From Elusimicrobiaceae bacterium (GTDB lineage Bacteria; Elusimicrobiota; Elusimicrobia; Elusimicrobiales; Elusimicrobiaceae): DNA of 64,000 nucleotides. The stretch's first letter is position 1; every line of letters begins with the position of its first letter. The stretch is from positions 174,908-238,907 of the forward strand of contig JAFXVA010000008.1 of NCBI GenBank assembly GCA_017534965.1, in the 5' to 3' direction. Both the position numbers and the translations under genes were made by a program. The notes beneath the pieces are model-generated. The model ran no database searches. It saw only the letters and a program-made list of their open reading frames with translations, and had not been told where the DNA came from. Below, in pieces: positions 32,400-42,076 of this stretch.

Positions 32400-34238
32400 T
32401 TAAGTTCTTTCAAATCTTTTGGCAATTTCGGTGGTGGTAAAGGTTAAAATTGTCGGTCTGCCATGCGGACAATGCAAAGCATCTTTGCATTTTTTAAGGT
32501 TTTCCATTAAAACTTCAACTTGTTCTTTATTTAATTTTTCACCGGCCTTAATTGCGCGTTTGCAGGCGCGCATTGCAATAAGTTTATATTTTAAATTTAC
32601 CTCATCTGCTTTTAAATCTTGTGGCAAGGCAACAATGAAATCTTTTAAATCTTCCTCTTTAAATTGCAAGATATTTGGCACGCTGTTGACCATTAAACAA
32701 GTGGCGGAAAATCTTGTTATTTCAAAACCTATTTTCAAAAGAAAATCTTTATAATTTAAAACTTGCTCAAGCGTGCTTGAAGGCATCTGGACTGAAATAG
32801 GAAACATCAAAGGTTGGCTTGGCACATTACCAAGTTCAATTTCCTTAAAATATTTTTCAAATAGGACTCTTTCCTGTGCGGCGTGCTGGTCCACTAAAAC
32901 AAGGCCTTGCGGGTTTTCAAAAACTAAAAAACTTTGGTGTATTTGCCCTAAATAATTATAAGGTCCCTGCCACCATTTTGGCAAGTCGGAAGATTTTTGT
33001 GTTAACTCCGCTTGCTCGTTTTGGCTTGATTGCGGCTTTGCGCAGTAATTTTTTCTCTCCTCAAAATCATTAACAAAAAGATTTTTATTTTTCTCGGCAA
33101 GATGTTTATTTATAATTTCGCTTAAATCTAAAGGGATTTCTTTTTGCTCTTCGTCATTTTGTGCTTCTTGTATAGGTTCTTTTTCTATTTGCACGGGTTT
33201 GCTTTCAAAAGAAATTTCTTCCGTTAAAGGCGTATTTATAACTTCTTGCTCGGCAAGCAAAGTTTCGGTTATTTTATTATAAAGAAAATTAAAGATATCA
33301 TTTTCAAAGGCAAATTTAATATCTTTTTTTTGCGGATGAATATTTACATCAAATTCTGCGGGATTTATTGCCAAAAATATAACGGCGCAGGGGTGTTTTT
33401 CTTTTGCTCTATAGGGTTGATAGGCCTTATATAGAGCCTGCTGTAAAACTTTGCTTGTAACAGGGCGTTTATTGATAAAGAAAAACTGATTATCCCTGCT
33501 TGCGCATAAATTATTTAAAGGGGAAATAAACGCTTTAAAACCAAAACTTTCATCTTGGCAAAAGAGCAAATTTTTGGCAAGTTCTCCACCTAAAATTTTA
33601 TTTAAACGCTTTCTAAGGCCCTCTTCCGTGTCCTCTTCCGCACTTAGGCGATAAACGCTTACCCCGTCGGTATTAACATTAAAAGTAGTATTTATATTTG
33701 CTAAAGCGGCTTCTTCAATAGTTCTAAGCAGGTGCGCCCTTTCCACATTATCTGATTTTAAAAATTTAAGGCGAGCAGGGGTATTAAAAAATAAATCTTT
33801 AACTTCAATAGTTGTTCCTTTAATGGCAGGGGCAGCAGCTTCAGCGGTAATTTCTCCGCCACAAACTTCTAGCATAGCACCGCCTTCCTTTTCACTCTGG
33901 CAGGAAGATATTTTTAATTTACTTACAGCCGCAAGAGAGTAAAGGGCTTCGCCCCTAAAACCAAAAGTATTTAAGTTGTTAAGATCGTCAAATTTTGTAA
34001 TTTTGCTTGTAGTATGCCGTTTAATTGCTAAAGAAAGTTCTTCTCTTTTAATACCGCATCCATCATCATTAACTCTTATTAAAGTTTTGCCCGCCTTTAA
34101 AATATCAATATTTATAGTTTTTGCTCCAGCATCAAGACTATTTTCAATTAACTCTTTAAGAACGCCGGCAGGTCTTTCAATAACTTCACCTGCGGCGATT
34201 TTACTTGCAGTTTGCGGATCTAAAAGTTTTATACTCAT
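32400..34238 (-). CDS. mutL: DNA mismatch repair protein MutL
   Basis: 612 residues. The N-terminal GHKL ATPase has ENSLDAGA, DDGCGI, TFGFRGEAL and GTTIEVKDLFFNTPAR. The C-terminal domain has DQHAAQERVLFEKY, the DQHAx2Ex4E endonuclease motif, plus ACKRAIKAG and CPHGRPT for zinc. MutL here is therefore the nicking type used by bacteria without MutH. The start at 34238 overlaps the mutS stop as ATGA. A 90-residue linker rich in Glu and Gln joins the domains. Confidence 0.96.
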   Translation of the reverse strand: MSIKLLDPQTASKIAAGEVIERPAGVLKELIENSLDAGAKTINIDILKAGKTLIRVNDDGCGIKREELSLAIKRHTTSKITKFDDLNNLNTFGFRGEALYSLAAVSKLKISSCQSEKEGGAMLEVCGGEITAEAAAPAIKGTTIEVKDLFFNTPARLKFLKSDNVERAHLLRTIEEAALANINTTFNVNTDGVSVYRLSAEEDTEEGLRKRLNKILGGELAKNLLFCQDESFGFKAFISPLNNLCASRDNQFFFINKRPVTSKVLQQALYKAYQPYRAKEKHPCAVIFLAINPAEFDVNIHPQKKDIKFAFENDIFNFLYNKITETLLAEQEVINTPLTEEISFESKPVQIEKEPIQEAQNDEEQKEIPLDLSEIINKHLAEKNKNLFVNDFEERKNYCAKPQSSQNEQAELTQKSSDLPKWWQGPYNYLGQIHQSFLVFENPQGLVLVDQHAAQERVLFEKYFKEIELGNVPSQPLMFPISVQMPSSTLEQVLNYKDFLLKIGFEITRFSATCLMVNSVPNILQFKEEDLKDFIVALPQDLKADEVNLKYKLIAMRACKRAIKAGEKLNKEQVEVLMENLKKCKDALHCPHGRPTILTFTTTEIAKRFERT

Positions 34239-36775
34239 TGAACTCTCTTTTTCCACTCCGTTAAAATTTGTATTGCTTCAAGCGGGGTAATTTTATTTGT
34301 ATCTAAAAGTTTTAATTCTTCTAAAATCGGGCTAGAAAACAAATCAACAGGTGCGGCCTCTTTTTTGATAATGCCGGTCTGTTCTTTTTCGCCAAGGTCT
34401 TTAAGAATTTTTTGCGCTCTTAAAATGCAACTTTTCGGTAGGCCGGCAAGCTGGGCGACATGCACGCCATAAGATTTATCGGCTGCCCCTTCTTTAACTT
34501 CAAATAAAAAGTTCAGTTTTGTTTGACCCGAGGCATCTTTATATTCACTTGCATCTACATGGAAATTAGCAATTTTAGGATATTTTTGCGCAAGTTCGGT
34601 TAACTCAAAATAATGGGTTGCAAATAAAACTTTTGGCCCAAGACCTTGCGTTTTATAAAGATATTCGGTTATTGCCCAGGCAATAGAAATTCCGTCATAA
34701 GTGGAAGTTCCTCTGCCAACTTCATCAAGCAAAACTAGGGTAGAAGGTGTTGCTTGCGCTAAGATATTTGCTGTTTCCTGCATTTCCACCATAAAAGTGC
34801 TTTGCCCTTTTGAAAGGGCATCTTGCGCGCCGATACGCGTTAAAATCTTATCTGTTATTGGTATTTGGGCTTTTCTTGCCGGCACAAAACTGCCAATTTG
34901 CGCCATAATTGTTAAAATTGCGGTTTGTTTTAAAAATACACTTTTACCGCCCATATTAGGGCCTGTAATAATAATAATTTGCGGTCCTTCTCCGCCGATA
35001 AATAAATTGTTTGCCACAAAACTGCCCGGCGGGATATTATTTTCCACAATAGGATGTCTGCCTCTTTCAATTACAAGTGCTTTATCGCTTTCGCAAATTT
35101 CCGGGCGCACAAAATTATAATTGCGTGCAGCAGTGGCAAGTGCGCTTAAAGCATCACTATTTGCAATTAGCGAAGCAAAATCTTTTAACAAATTAAGATT
35201 ATCATAAATATATTTTTTAATTTCCTCAAACAAGGCAAGTTCTATTCTGAGTGAGCGGTCTTGCGCGCTTAAAATTTTCTTTTCAAGCTCTTTTAATTCT
35301 TCGGTAATAAAACGTTCCGCATTGGTTAAAGTTTGCTTTCTAACATAGTTATAAGGCACTTTTGCAATATGAGTTTTTGAAATTTCTATATAGTAGCCAA
35401 AGACAGAATTATAACCCACTTTTAAGTTAGGGATATTTGTTTTTTCTCTTTCTGCTTGACAAATTTTTTCAAGTGCGGCGGAGGCATTATTTTTAAGTTC
35501 ATTTAATTCATCAAGTTCTTTATTAAATCCTTGTTTTATTATTCCGCCGTCGGAAAGTTTTAGGGGTTGTTCTTCATTTAAAGCTCTAAATAAGAAGTTT
35601 GAAATTTCTTCAAGTTTATTTTTATTTTGGCTGAAAAGAGTGTAAAGGTCCGGTAAAATTTCTTTATGTTTACTAAGCCAATTTTCTATGGGATTTATAA
35701 GTAAAAGAGATTTTCTAAGTCCGGCTAAATCTCTTGGGGTTGCCGCGCCGGAAGCAATACGCGCAAGGATACGTTTAATATCGCTTACTTCGGCTAAAAT
35801 TAAATTTAAGTCTTCTTGTGCTTCCCCATTTTGTAAAAACGCGCTAACTATATTTTGCCTTTCGCAAATTTCTTCTTTATTTAAAAGAGGTCTGGTTATC
35901 CATTCTTTAAGTAAGCGCGATCCCATAGGCGTTTTTGTAAAATCTAAAATACCCCAAAGAGTGTTTTTTCTGCCGCCTAAGGTGCTTGAAGTCAGTTCCA
36001 AAGTTTCAAGGGCCGTGCTATCAAGCTGCATATACTCGCTTAATTCTTTATAGTAAGGGGTAAAATATTCTTTAAAATTGGTATTAGTTTTAACTATATA
36101 ATCTAAACAATGTTGTGCGCTTTTTAAAGCCAAAGGATATTTTTCAAGCGCACTAGGCCAAGAAGGCGGTATTTGATAACTTTGATTTAAAGAAACAAAA
36201 GAAACGCTCAAACTTTCCGGCAAAATTATTTTAGTTTTTATTTTTTCATAATCTTGTTTTAAACAAATAATTTCACTTGGGTTAATATTGCCAAGGGCTT
36301 GGGCAAGTAAAATAAAATCAGGGTCTTGCTGTTTTTCTGTTATCCAAAAATCACCGGTAGAGGCCTCAAGGCAGGCAATAGCCCAATTATCTTTATTTAA
36401 CAAAATGCTTACAAGATAACTTGAGTTATTTGCCTCAAGCATAGTTTCTTCTAAAATTGTTCCGGGGGTAATAATGCGCACAATTTTGCGGGGGCAAAGT
36501 TTTGTTTTAGGGTCAGGAATAGTTGTTGTCTGCTCGCAGATGGCAACTTTTAAACCTTGTTTTAAAAGTTTTGCTATATATTGGCTTGCACTATGATAAG
36601 GCACACCGCACATTGGTTGTCCGTTTCGTGAAGTTAAAGTCAGCCCAAGCAAAGCAGAAACACGCTTTGCTTCTTCATCAAACATTTCATAAAAATCACC
36701 CAAACGGAAGAATAAAATAACTCCCGGGTTTTGCTGTTTGATTTGTTGGTATTGCTCCATTAAAGGTGTTGCCAT
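34235..36775 (-). CDS. mutS: DNA mismatch repair protein MutS
   Basis: 846 residues. The N-terminal mismatch-reading domain has the FYEMF motif (GDFYEMFDEEAKR) whose Phe stacks on the mispaired base. The ATPase has GPNMGGKSVFLKQ (Walker A), LLDEVGRGTSTYDG (Walker B) and TATHYFELTEL-like FATHYFELTEL. It starts mismatch repair with MutL, encoded next and coupled by ATGA. It lies 12 bases after dusB; TAAAAT stands 6 nt before the ATG and no Shine-Dalgarno is seen. Confidence 0.97.
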   Translation of the reverse strand: MATPLMEQYQQIKQQNPGVILFFRLGDFYEMFDEEAKRVSALLGLTLTSRNGQPMCGVPYHSASQYIAKLLKQGLKVAICEQTTTIPDPKTKLCPRKIVRIITPGTILEETMLEANNSSYLVSILLNKDNWAIACLEASTGDFWITEKQQDPDFILLAQALGNINPSEIICLKQDYEKIKTKIILPESLSVSFVSLNQSYQIPPSWPSALEKYPLALKSAQHCLDYIVKTNTNFKEYFTPYYKELSEYMQLDSTALETLELTSSTLGGRKNTLWGILDFTKTPMGSRLLKEWITRPLLNKEEICERQNIVSAFLQNGEAQEDLNLILAEVSDIKRILARIASGAATPRDLAGLRKSLLLINPIENWLSKHKEILPDLYTLFSQNKNKLEEISNFLFRALNEEQPLKLSDGGIIKQGFNKELDELNELKNNASAALEKICQAEREKTNIPNLKVGYNSVFGYYIEISKTHIAKVPYNYVRKQTLTNAERFITEELKELEKKILSAQDRSLRIELALFEEIKKYIYDNLNLLKDFASLIANSDALSALATAARNYNFVRPEICESDKALVIERGRHPIVENNIPPGSFVANNLFIGGEGPQIIIITGPNMGGKSVFLKQTAILTIMAQIGSFVPARKAQIPITDKILTRIGAQDALSKGQSTFMVEMQETANILAQATPSTLVLLDEVGRGTSTYDGISIAWAITEYLYKTQGLGPKVLFATHYFELTELAQKYPKIANFHVDASEYKDASGQTKLNFLFEVKEGAADKSYGVHVAQLAGLPKSCILRAQKILKDLGEKEQTGIIKKEAAPVDLFSSPILEELKLLDTNKITPLEAIQILTEWKKRVQ

Positions 36776-36787
36776 AAATTTATTTTA

Positions 36788-37738
36788 CTATTTTACTGCG
36801 CTTAATATTTCTTTTACTTCTTTTAAAGTATTAGCCAAAACTAATTTTTGTCTTAAAATTGCAGCTTGGCTTACGCCTTTTATCCAAAAACCTACAACTT
36901 TTTTAGTGCGGGAAACGCCTGTCTTTTCCCCGTAATAAAGAACATTTTGTTCTACAAGACTTTCAAAAAGAGCCATTTTTTCTTTAAAAGTCAAAGCGGG
37001 TTTTCCCGTTGCAAGTTCGGTAAATAAAAAAGGGTTACCTATAGCACCGCGTCCTATCATAACGGCGTCAGCACCTGTTTGAAAAAGATTCTCCGTAGTT
37101 TTTGCATCAATAGCTCCGCCGTTTGCAATTAAAGGTATTTTACAAACTAAGCGTGCTTTTTCAAGGGCTTTTAAATCCGGTTCTCCTGCGTGCATTTGGC
37201 TTGCATAGCGCGCGTGCAAAGTTATGGCAGCAGCTCCGTTATCTTGTGCTAGTTTAACTAAATCACAGGCAAGTAAATTACCTTTAGTTAAACCAATTCT
37301 TGTTTTTAAAGTTATCGGTATGCTAACACTTTTTACGGCGGCTTTAACAATGCGCGCAAGTTTTGGCAAATCTTTCATCAAAACAGCACCCGCGCCTGCC
37401 TTATTAACTTTTTTAACAGGGCAACCTGCATTGATATCAATAATGTCAGCGCCTTGTTTTTGGGCAAGCCGGCAAGCATTGGCAATAGTTTCTTCTTCCG
37501 AGCCGAAAACCTGCATGCTAACAGGGTGTTCTTCTTTTGAAATAGTTAACATTTTTTGGCTTTTTTTATTATCAAAAGCAAGAGCATTTGCGCTAACCAT
37601 TTCGGCACAAACAAGGCCTGCACCGCCTTTTAGGCACATAATTCTAAACGGGCTATCGGTAATACCGGCCATTGGGGCTAAAAATAAATTTGTTTTGCAA
37701 AGAACATTGCCGATTTCTATTTCTTTTATGTAGTTCAT
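36788..37738 (-). CDS. dusB: tRNA-dihydrouridine synthase
   Basis: 316 residues. FLAPMAGITDSPFRIMC begins the FMN-binding barrel. INAGCPVKKVNKAGAGAVLM contains the catalytic Cys, and TLHARYASQMHAGEPD and ANGGAIDAKT bind FMN. It reduces uridines in the tRNA D loop. DusB type is the best fit for a bacterium outside Proteobacteria. The start at 37738 overlaps the upstream stop as ATGA; the frame is open six more codons upstream. Confidence 0.94.
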   Translation of the reverse strand: MNYIKEIEIGNVLCKTNLFLAPMAGITDSPFRIMCLKGGAGLVCAEMVSANALAFDNKKSQKMLTISKEEHPVSMQVFGSEEETIANACRLAQKQGADIIDINAGCPVKKVNKAGAGAVLMKDLPKLARIVKAAVKSVSIPITLKTRIGLTKGNLLACDLVKLAQDNGAAAITLHARYASQMHAGEPDLKALEKARLVCKIPLIANGGAIDAKTTENLFQTGADAVMIGRGAIGNPFLFTELATGKPALTFKEKMALFESLVEQNVLYYGEKTGVSRTKKVVGFWIKGVSQAAILRQKLVLANTLKEVKEILSAVK

Positions 37739-39231
37739 TTTGTTGTAGCATGCCAACCTTTCGGTTCGGTGGGTTTAATAGTTTTTTGTTTAGATAAACA
37801 CCAACGCAAAATATCACGCAAGGTTCTATCGGTGTTTTTAAATTCAAACATATTTAAAAATTCATCATGTCCAAAACCACCGGCCATAATATGATCGGTA
37901 GTAGTGATAGAATAAATTTGAGTATTTTTTAAAGGATTTCCATTTATTTTTATGCTTTTAATTTTACTGCCTTTAGGTAAAGACATATCATAATTTATTT
38001 CCATACCTGCAATTTGGGGCCAATTATTATTAATATCTAAAGTTGCCTCCAAGGCATTTTTTAAATCATCTCCGCGCATTTTAATAAACATAACTCTATC
38101 ATCATAAGGAATAGCATTTTGTAAATCCGCCTGGGATATTATCCCTTCTTTTAGTCCGGTAATAAAAGCATCAGAATTTAATAAACCTATTTCTGTTTTA
38201 CCCCAAGTTTTAACACATTGTGCCGTATAATAACCAAGGGGGCTTGGTTTCTTTAAATCGGTATTTAAAGGAGCTTCCAAAGTAGTAATTTTATTTGATT
38301 GACTTTTTAAAATAGTGTGTCTTAAAGGATTAATAATATCTAAAAGTTGGCTATTTTGCCCATAAGTATCAACTTCAAGTAAAAGAGGTTTAGAATTAAA
38401 ATCTTTAATTTTATTATTTTTATCTAAAGCCAAAGTTGTTTCTTGGACCGATTCCAAATTTTCTTTACTTCTTGCGATATAAGTTTCATAAACTTCTTGC
38501 GGTTCTAAGGGGGAAAGATCACTATTCCCGCCTAAGATAATATTTATCTGCGGAAATTCTTCTGCTATAGTTTTCTCGTCGATGCTTTCTTTCCCACCTT
38601 CCAAATCAAAACCGATACTACTGAGTAAAACTATAATTTGGGCCCCGTTTTCTTGTAATGTCGGCAAAATTTTTTGTAAAGTTTCAATTTCATTTTCAAT
38701 TTTTATATTTGCATTTCTCTGAGTGCTTTTTAAAGTAGCACTGGGCATTAGGCCTATAACACCGATTTTTATACCTTGTAAATCAAAAATTTCATAAGAT
38801 TTTATATGTTTTAAAGAAGTTCCGTTTGAAGCTTTTAAGTTGGAAACTATTATCGGAAATTTTGCTGCCGCAAGGGCAGGAGTAATTGCATCTATACCCA
38901 AAGTTAAATCTTTAGGGCTTAGCGTTGCAGCATTGTAGCCAAGCATATTCATCATATAAACGGCACTTTGCATTTTACCAAGTTGCCCTTCCGGAGTGCC
39001 GGCAAAAATATTTCCGCTATCGAAGAGTAAATAAGTTTTTTCTTGTTTGTCTAAAAAGTTTTTTAAAACAGCCATGCCTCCGGCAAGTTTATTATTTATG
39101 GAAGGATTATTCCTTGCCCAAAAAAAGCCCTCAATATCGTTAGTGTGATAAAAAGTCAAAGTCTTTTGCTCTCTAGAGCAAGCACTAAAGAGCAAAAGAC
39201 CTACAATCACAAAGAGGGAAAACTTTTTCAT
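37735..39231 (-). CDS. lipoprotein 5'-nucleotidase homologue lacking the metal site
   Basis: 498 residues with a lipobox LFSA|C near residue 18. It has the metallophosphatase plus C-terminal domains of the UshA/CpdB family, including TTDHIMAGGFGHDEF. All metal-binding motifs are altered against its intact neighbour at 39228-40748: HTND-I-E instead of HTSD-T-H, DSGN instead of DSGD, SPKD instead of GNHE, LLSS instead of IHNS, and GGNSD instead of GGHAH. It is probably a catalytically dead binding protein. It overlaps both neighbours as ATGA. Confidence 0.85.
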   Translation of the reverse strand: MKKFSLFVIVGLLLFSACSREQKTLTFYHTNDIEGFFWARNNPSINNKLAGGMAVLKNFLDKQEKTYLLFDSGNIFAGTPEGQLGKMQSAVYMMNMLGYNAATLSPKDLTLGIDAITPALAAAKFPIIVSNLKASNGTSLKHIKSYEIFDLQGIKIGVIGLMPSATLKSTQRNANIKIENEIETLQKILPTLQENGAQIIVLLSSIGFDLEGGKESIDEKTIAEEFPQINIILGGNSDLSPLEPQEVYETYIARSKENLESVQETTLALDKNNKIKDFNSKPLLLEVDTYGQNSQLLDIINPLRHTILKSQSNKITTLEAPLNTDLKKPSPLGYYTAQCVKTWGKTEIGLLNSDAFITGLKEGIISQADLQNAIPYDDRVMFIKMRGDDLKNALEATLDINNNWPQIAGMEINYDMSLPKGSKIKSIKINGNPLKNTQIYSITTTDHIMAGGFGHDEFLNMFEFKNTDRTLRDILRWCLSKQKTIKPTEPKGWHATTK

Positions 39232-40748
39232 TTAACTCTTTTTATTCTCCCTGTGGCTGGGGCTTTTATACCTTGCGGATGCGCTTTAACATAATCGGTA
39301 AAATAGTCGCTTAAATACTTATCGCTAATTACTTTTTTATCGGTAATTTTCTTAAACATATAGCCCTCGCTTCCGCCGTTTGCAATATAGTCGTTAACGG
39401 CAATAAGATACATTTTATCTTTATCTAAGTTTTTGCCGTTTATTTTAACGCTAACAAGTTCTGCCCTGTTATGTTTCCAGCGGTATTCAATTTTGACATT
39501 GCTGGAATACTGGAAAAGGCTTCTTTTTTCATAAATAGATTTTGCAATAAGTTTTTTAATAAAAGCGCCGTTTACGCGCACAAGCATAACTTTATTTGGG
39601 AAAGGAAAAGAACTTATAATATCTCTTTTTGTTATATCGCCTTTAAGAATATCAACTCTAACGCCGCCTGTGTTATGCAAAGCAAAATCAGCGTCTGGCG
39701 CTTTGGTTTTTATAATATCGGCAAACAAATTGCCAAGGGGACTATCAAGTTCGTCTTTTTTATCAGTTCTAAGTTTAATATCTTCGGCTGCCTTGCCAAT
39801 AGGGGTATCAACGCCAGGCGCTCTTTTTTCTTCCACAATTTTCTGTATATCTTTATTGGGTTTAATTAAGGCGGTATTAAGTTCCACATATTTTACTTTG
39901 ATATCTTGTATTTTGCCTGTTTCGTCGTTAAAATCTAAAATAATATGGCTTAAACCTTTTGCTTCGCATCCGCTTTCGGCAAAACGCAGACCTTTGTCGT
40001 TAATGCCGGTGTTAACACCGCTGTTAACTTTGGCTCTAATACCATTGATAACTTTATGTGCATGCCCTCCTAAAACGAGGTCAATTCCGTCTAAACCATC
40101 AATGATTTGTCCGTTTGTAGTTTCTTTTTCATGCTTATCATCTGCAAAAGAATTGTGAATAATTAAAATTGTTGCATCGTGCGGTATGGAGGAAAGTTCA
40201 TACAAAGCCTTTTTAAGTTCTTTTCTGCCTTTACTGGTTTTTATTCTTTTTGAATTTGGCAAAGGATCTTTTGCTATACCGATAACCGCAATTTTTTTAC
40301 CGCCGACTTCATAAATATTATAAGGTTTAACGCCTTCTACTAAAGAGTTTGTTTTCTTATCATAGATATTTGCGCTAAGCACATCAAAGTTAAACTCTTT
40401 AATAAGTTTTAACATTTGCTCTTCGCCAAAATCGCCTTCGTGGTTGCCGATAACTGTTGCCTTATAGGGCAAATGGTTCATTAAGTAAACCGAAGTTTCG
40501 CCCTTAGATTCTTTTGCCTCTAAAGTGCCGCTGGTAAAATCACCGCTATCTAAAAGTAAGTAAGGGGTATCAAAGCTATCAATATAACCCTGAAGTAAAG
40601 CAAAACCGCCCACTGTTTTGCCGCCGGCAATTTTTCTTGGGAAATAAAATCCATGGGTATCACTTGTATGATAAATTGCAATTTCTTTAGCACATAAAAT
40701 CAAAGGCAAAGCTAAAAGCACAAAAAATAAAGATGCTTTTTTAAGCAT
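39228..40748 (-). CDS. secreted 5'-nucleotidase / bifunctional UshA-family protein
   Basis: 506 residues with a signal peptide (MLKKASLFFVLLALPLILCA). The metal motifs AIYHTSDTHG, LLLDSGDFTSG, VIGNHEGDFG, IHNSFAD and LGGHAHKV are intact. The C-terminal domain has NTGGVR and NDYIANGGSEGYMF for nucleotide stacking. It should release phosphate from external nucleotides or 2',3'-cyclic nucleotides. I start at 40748, 7 nt after GGAGG, rather than at the upstream in-frame ATG at 40796. The ribosome-binding site lies in an inverted repeat shared with the sdaA 3' region. Confidence 0.93.
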   Translation of the reverse strand: MLKKASLFFVLLALPLILCAKEIAIYHTSDTHGFYFPRKIAGGKTVGGFALLQGYIDSFDTPYLLLDSGDFTSGTLEAKESKGETSVYLMNHLPYKATVIGNHEGDFGEEQMLKLIKEFNFDVLSANIYDKKTNSLVEGVKPYNIYEVGGKKIAVIGIAKDPLPNSKRIKTSKGRKELKKALYELSSIPHDATILIIHNSFADDKHEKETTNGQIIDGLDGIDLVLGGHAHKVINGIRAKVNSGVNTGINDKGLRFAESGCEAKGLSHIILDFNDETGKIQDIKVKYVELNTALIKPNKDIQKIVEEKRAPGVDTPIGKAAEDIKLRTDKKDELDSPLGNLFADIIKTKAPDADFALHNTGGVRVDILKGDITKRDIISSFPFPNKVMLVRVNGAFIKKLIAKSIYEKRSLFQYSSNVKIEYRWKHNRAELVSVKINGKNLDKDKMYLIAVNDYIANGGSEGYMFKKITDKKVISDKYLSDYFTDYVKAHPQGIKAPATGRIKRVK

Positions 40749-40750
40749 AA

Positions 40751-40826
40751 AAAAACCTCCGTTTTTCAATATTCCTCTATACAAATAGTATATCAAATTT
40801 TATGAAGGTAAAAAACGGAGGTTTTT
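40751..40826 (-). promoter_or_regulatory. 16-bp inverted repeat masking the nucleotidase ribosome-binding site
   Basis: AAAAACCTCCGTTTTT and AAAAACGGAGGTTTTT are perfect inverted copies separated by 44 bases. On the minus strand the second arm holds the GGAGG of the nucleotidase and ends in a run of seven T before its ATG. The first arm lies just after the sdaA stop. Between them is a possible -10 (TATACT, 40792-40787). Read-through from sdaA would hide the ribosome-binding site or terminate; a transcript from the internal promoter would not carry the first arm. Confidence 0.65.
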
Positions 40827-40830
40827 ATAT

Positions 40831-42054
40831 TTACTTAGATTTTCTTCTCAAGATTTTTTCTTTAAAAAAGCGTGCAAGTCCGCCTTTGGCGGTTTCCCTG
40901 TAATCGCTATTCATATCTTTACCTGTTTGCATCATAGTCATCAAAATATCGTCGTAAGATATTTTGTTTGAAGCACTTGCCGCTATTGCGTAGGTTGCGC
41001 AATCTATTGCGCGTGAAGCCGCCATTGCGTTTCTTTCAATACAGGGTATTTGGACAAGTCCGTCAACAGGGTCGCAGGTTAGGCCAAGGTGATGCTCTAA
41101 ACCCATTTCAGCCGCATAGGCAATTTGCGCATTATCGCCACCTTCAATCTGGCAAACCGCCGCAGCCGCCATAGCACAAGCAACGCCCACTTCGCCTTGG
41201 CAACCTACTTCCGCGCCGGAAATTGAGGCATTTGCTTTAGCCAAATTACCAATTAAACCGGCTGTCGCCATAGCGCGAATTATCGGTTCATCATCCATTT
41301 CATAAACTTCTTTTGTTAAGCGTAAAACAGCAGGCAAAACCCCGCAAGAGCCGCAAGTCGGCGCGGTTGCAACAATACCGCCGCTTGCGTTTTCTTCCGA
41401 GCAGGCAAGAGCATAGGAAAATAATTTATGCACGCGCCTAACATATCTTGGCGAAGTATCCGCTACTTTAAAATATCTTTTTGCTTTTCTTTCAAGTTGA
41501 AGACTGCCGGGTAAAATATCTGTTTTATTTAAACCGCGGTTAATAGTTTCTTGCATAGTTTGCCAGATTTTTCGCAAAAAAGTCCAAATTTCCTGGCCTT
41601 CCACTTGTTCTACATATTCCCAAAGGGCAATTTTATTTTCCTGGCAGTAATTTAAAATTTCGCCCATACTAGTTAAAGGGTAAATATCTTTTGGCTCTAC
41701 AAAAAAATCATTATCATCTTTAATATCTCCGCCACCTATGCTGTAAACCTGCCAAGAAGCAAGTTCTTTACCGGTATTATCAAGAGCAAAAAACTTCATA
41801 GCATTTGGATGTCCCGGCAAAAAGGTATCGTATTGCCAAATAATTTCAACGGGCTTTGGCTCAAGTCCGCTTTTAATAGCAATATCTGTCAAATGGCCTT
41901 TGCCTGTTAAGGCAAGAGAGCCATATAAAATAACTCTAAAACTATGTGCCTCAGGATTTTTCTTATTAAAAAATTCCGCTGCTTTTTTGGGCCCCATGGA
42001 GTGGCTACTCGAGGGCCCCATACCGACTTTATAAAGTTCTGTTAAAGATTTCAT
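40831..42054 (-). CDS. sdaA: L-serine dehydratase, iron-sulfur dependent, single chain
   Basis: 407 residues. The beta-type domain begins KVGMGPSSSHSMGPKKAAEFF. The alpha-type domain has APTCGSCGVLPAVL, GCQGEVGVACAMAAAA and LTCDPVDGLVQIPCIERNAM, with cysteines for the [4Fe-4S] cluster. It deaminates serine to pyruvate and ammonia. The cluster is oxygen-sensitive, fitting an anaerobe. No Shine-Dalgarno; TAACAT lies 6 nt before the ATG. It diverges from the MntP-type gene. Confidence 0.95.
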   Translation of the reverse strand: MKSLTELYKVGMGPSSSHSMGPKKAAEFFNKKNPEAHSFRVILYGSLALTGKGHLTDIAIKSGLEPKPVEIIWQYDTFLPGHPNAMKFFALDNTGKELASWQVYSIGGGDIKDDNDFFVEPKDIYPLTSMGEILNYCQENKIALWEYVEQVEGQEIWTFLRKIWQTMQETINRGLNKTDILPGSLQLERKAKRYFKVADTSPRYVRRVHKLFSYALACSEENASGGIVATAPTCGSCGVLPAVLRLTKEVYEMDDEPIIRAMATAGLIGNLAKANASISGAEVGCQGEVGVACAMAAAAVCQIEGGDNAQIAYAAEMGLEHHLGLTCDPVDGLVQIPCIERNAMAASRAIDCATYAIAASASNKISYDDILMTMMQTGKDMNSDYRETAKGGLARFFKEKILRRKSK

Positions 42055-42076
42055 ACTAAAATGTTATCATATTTAT

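Noticed and set aside
34701..35120. 139-codon plus-strand frame inside mutS, and similar antisense frames inside dnaE, recN, nnrD and secA
   Set aside because: All mirror real coding sequence on the other strand and have no ribosome-binding site or recognisable protein features.
40749..40796. Upstream extension of the nucleotidase gene
   Set aside because: The signal peptide begins at MLKKASLFF (40748) directly after GGAGG; the extra residues are not signal-like.
42055..42076. yybP-ykoY manganese riboswitch before mntP
   Set aside because: The gap is 22 bases, far too short for the aptamer, and a -10 element adjoins the ATG.
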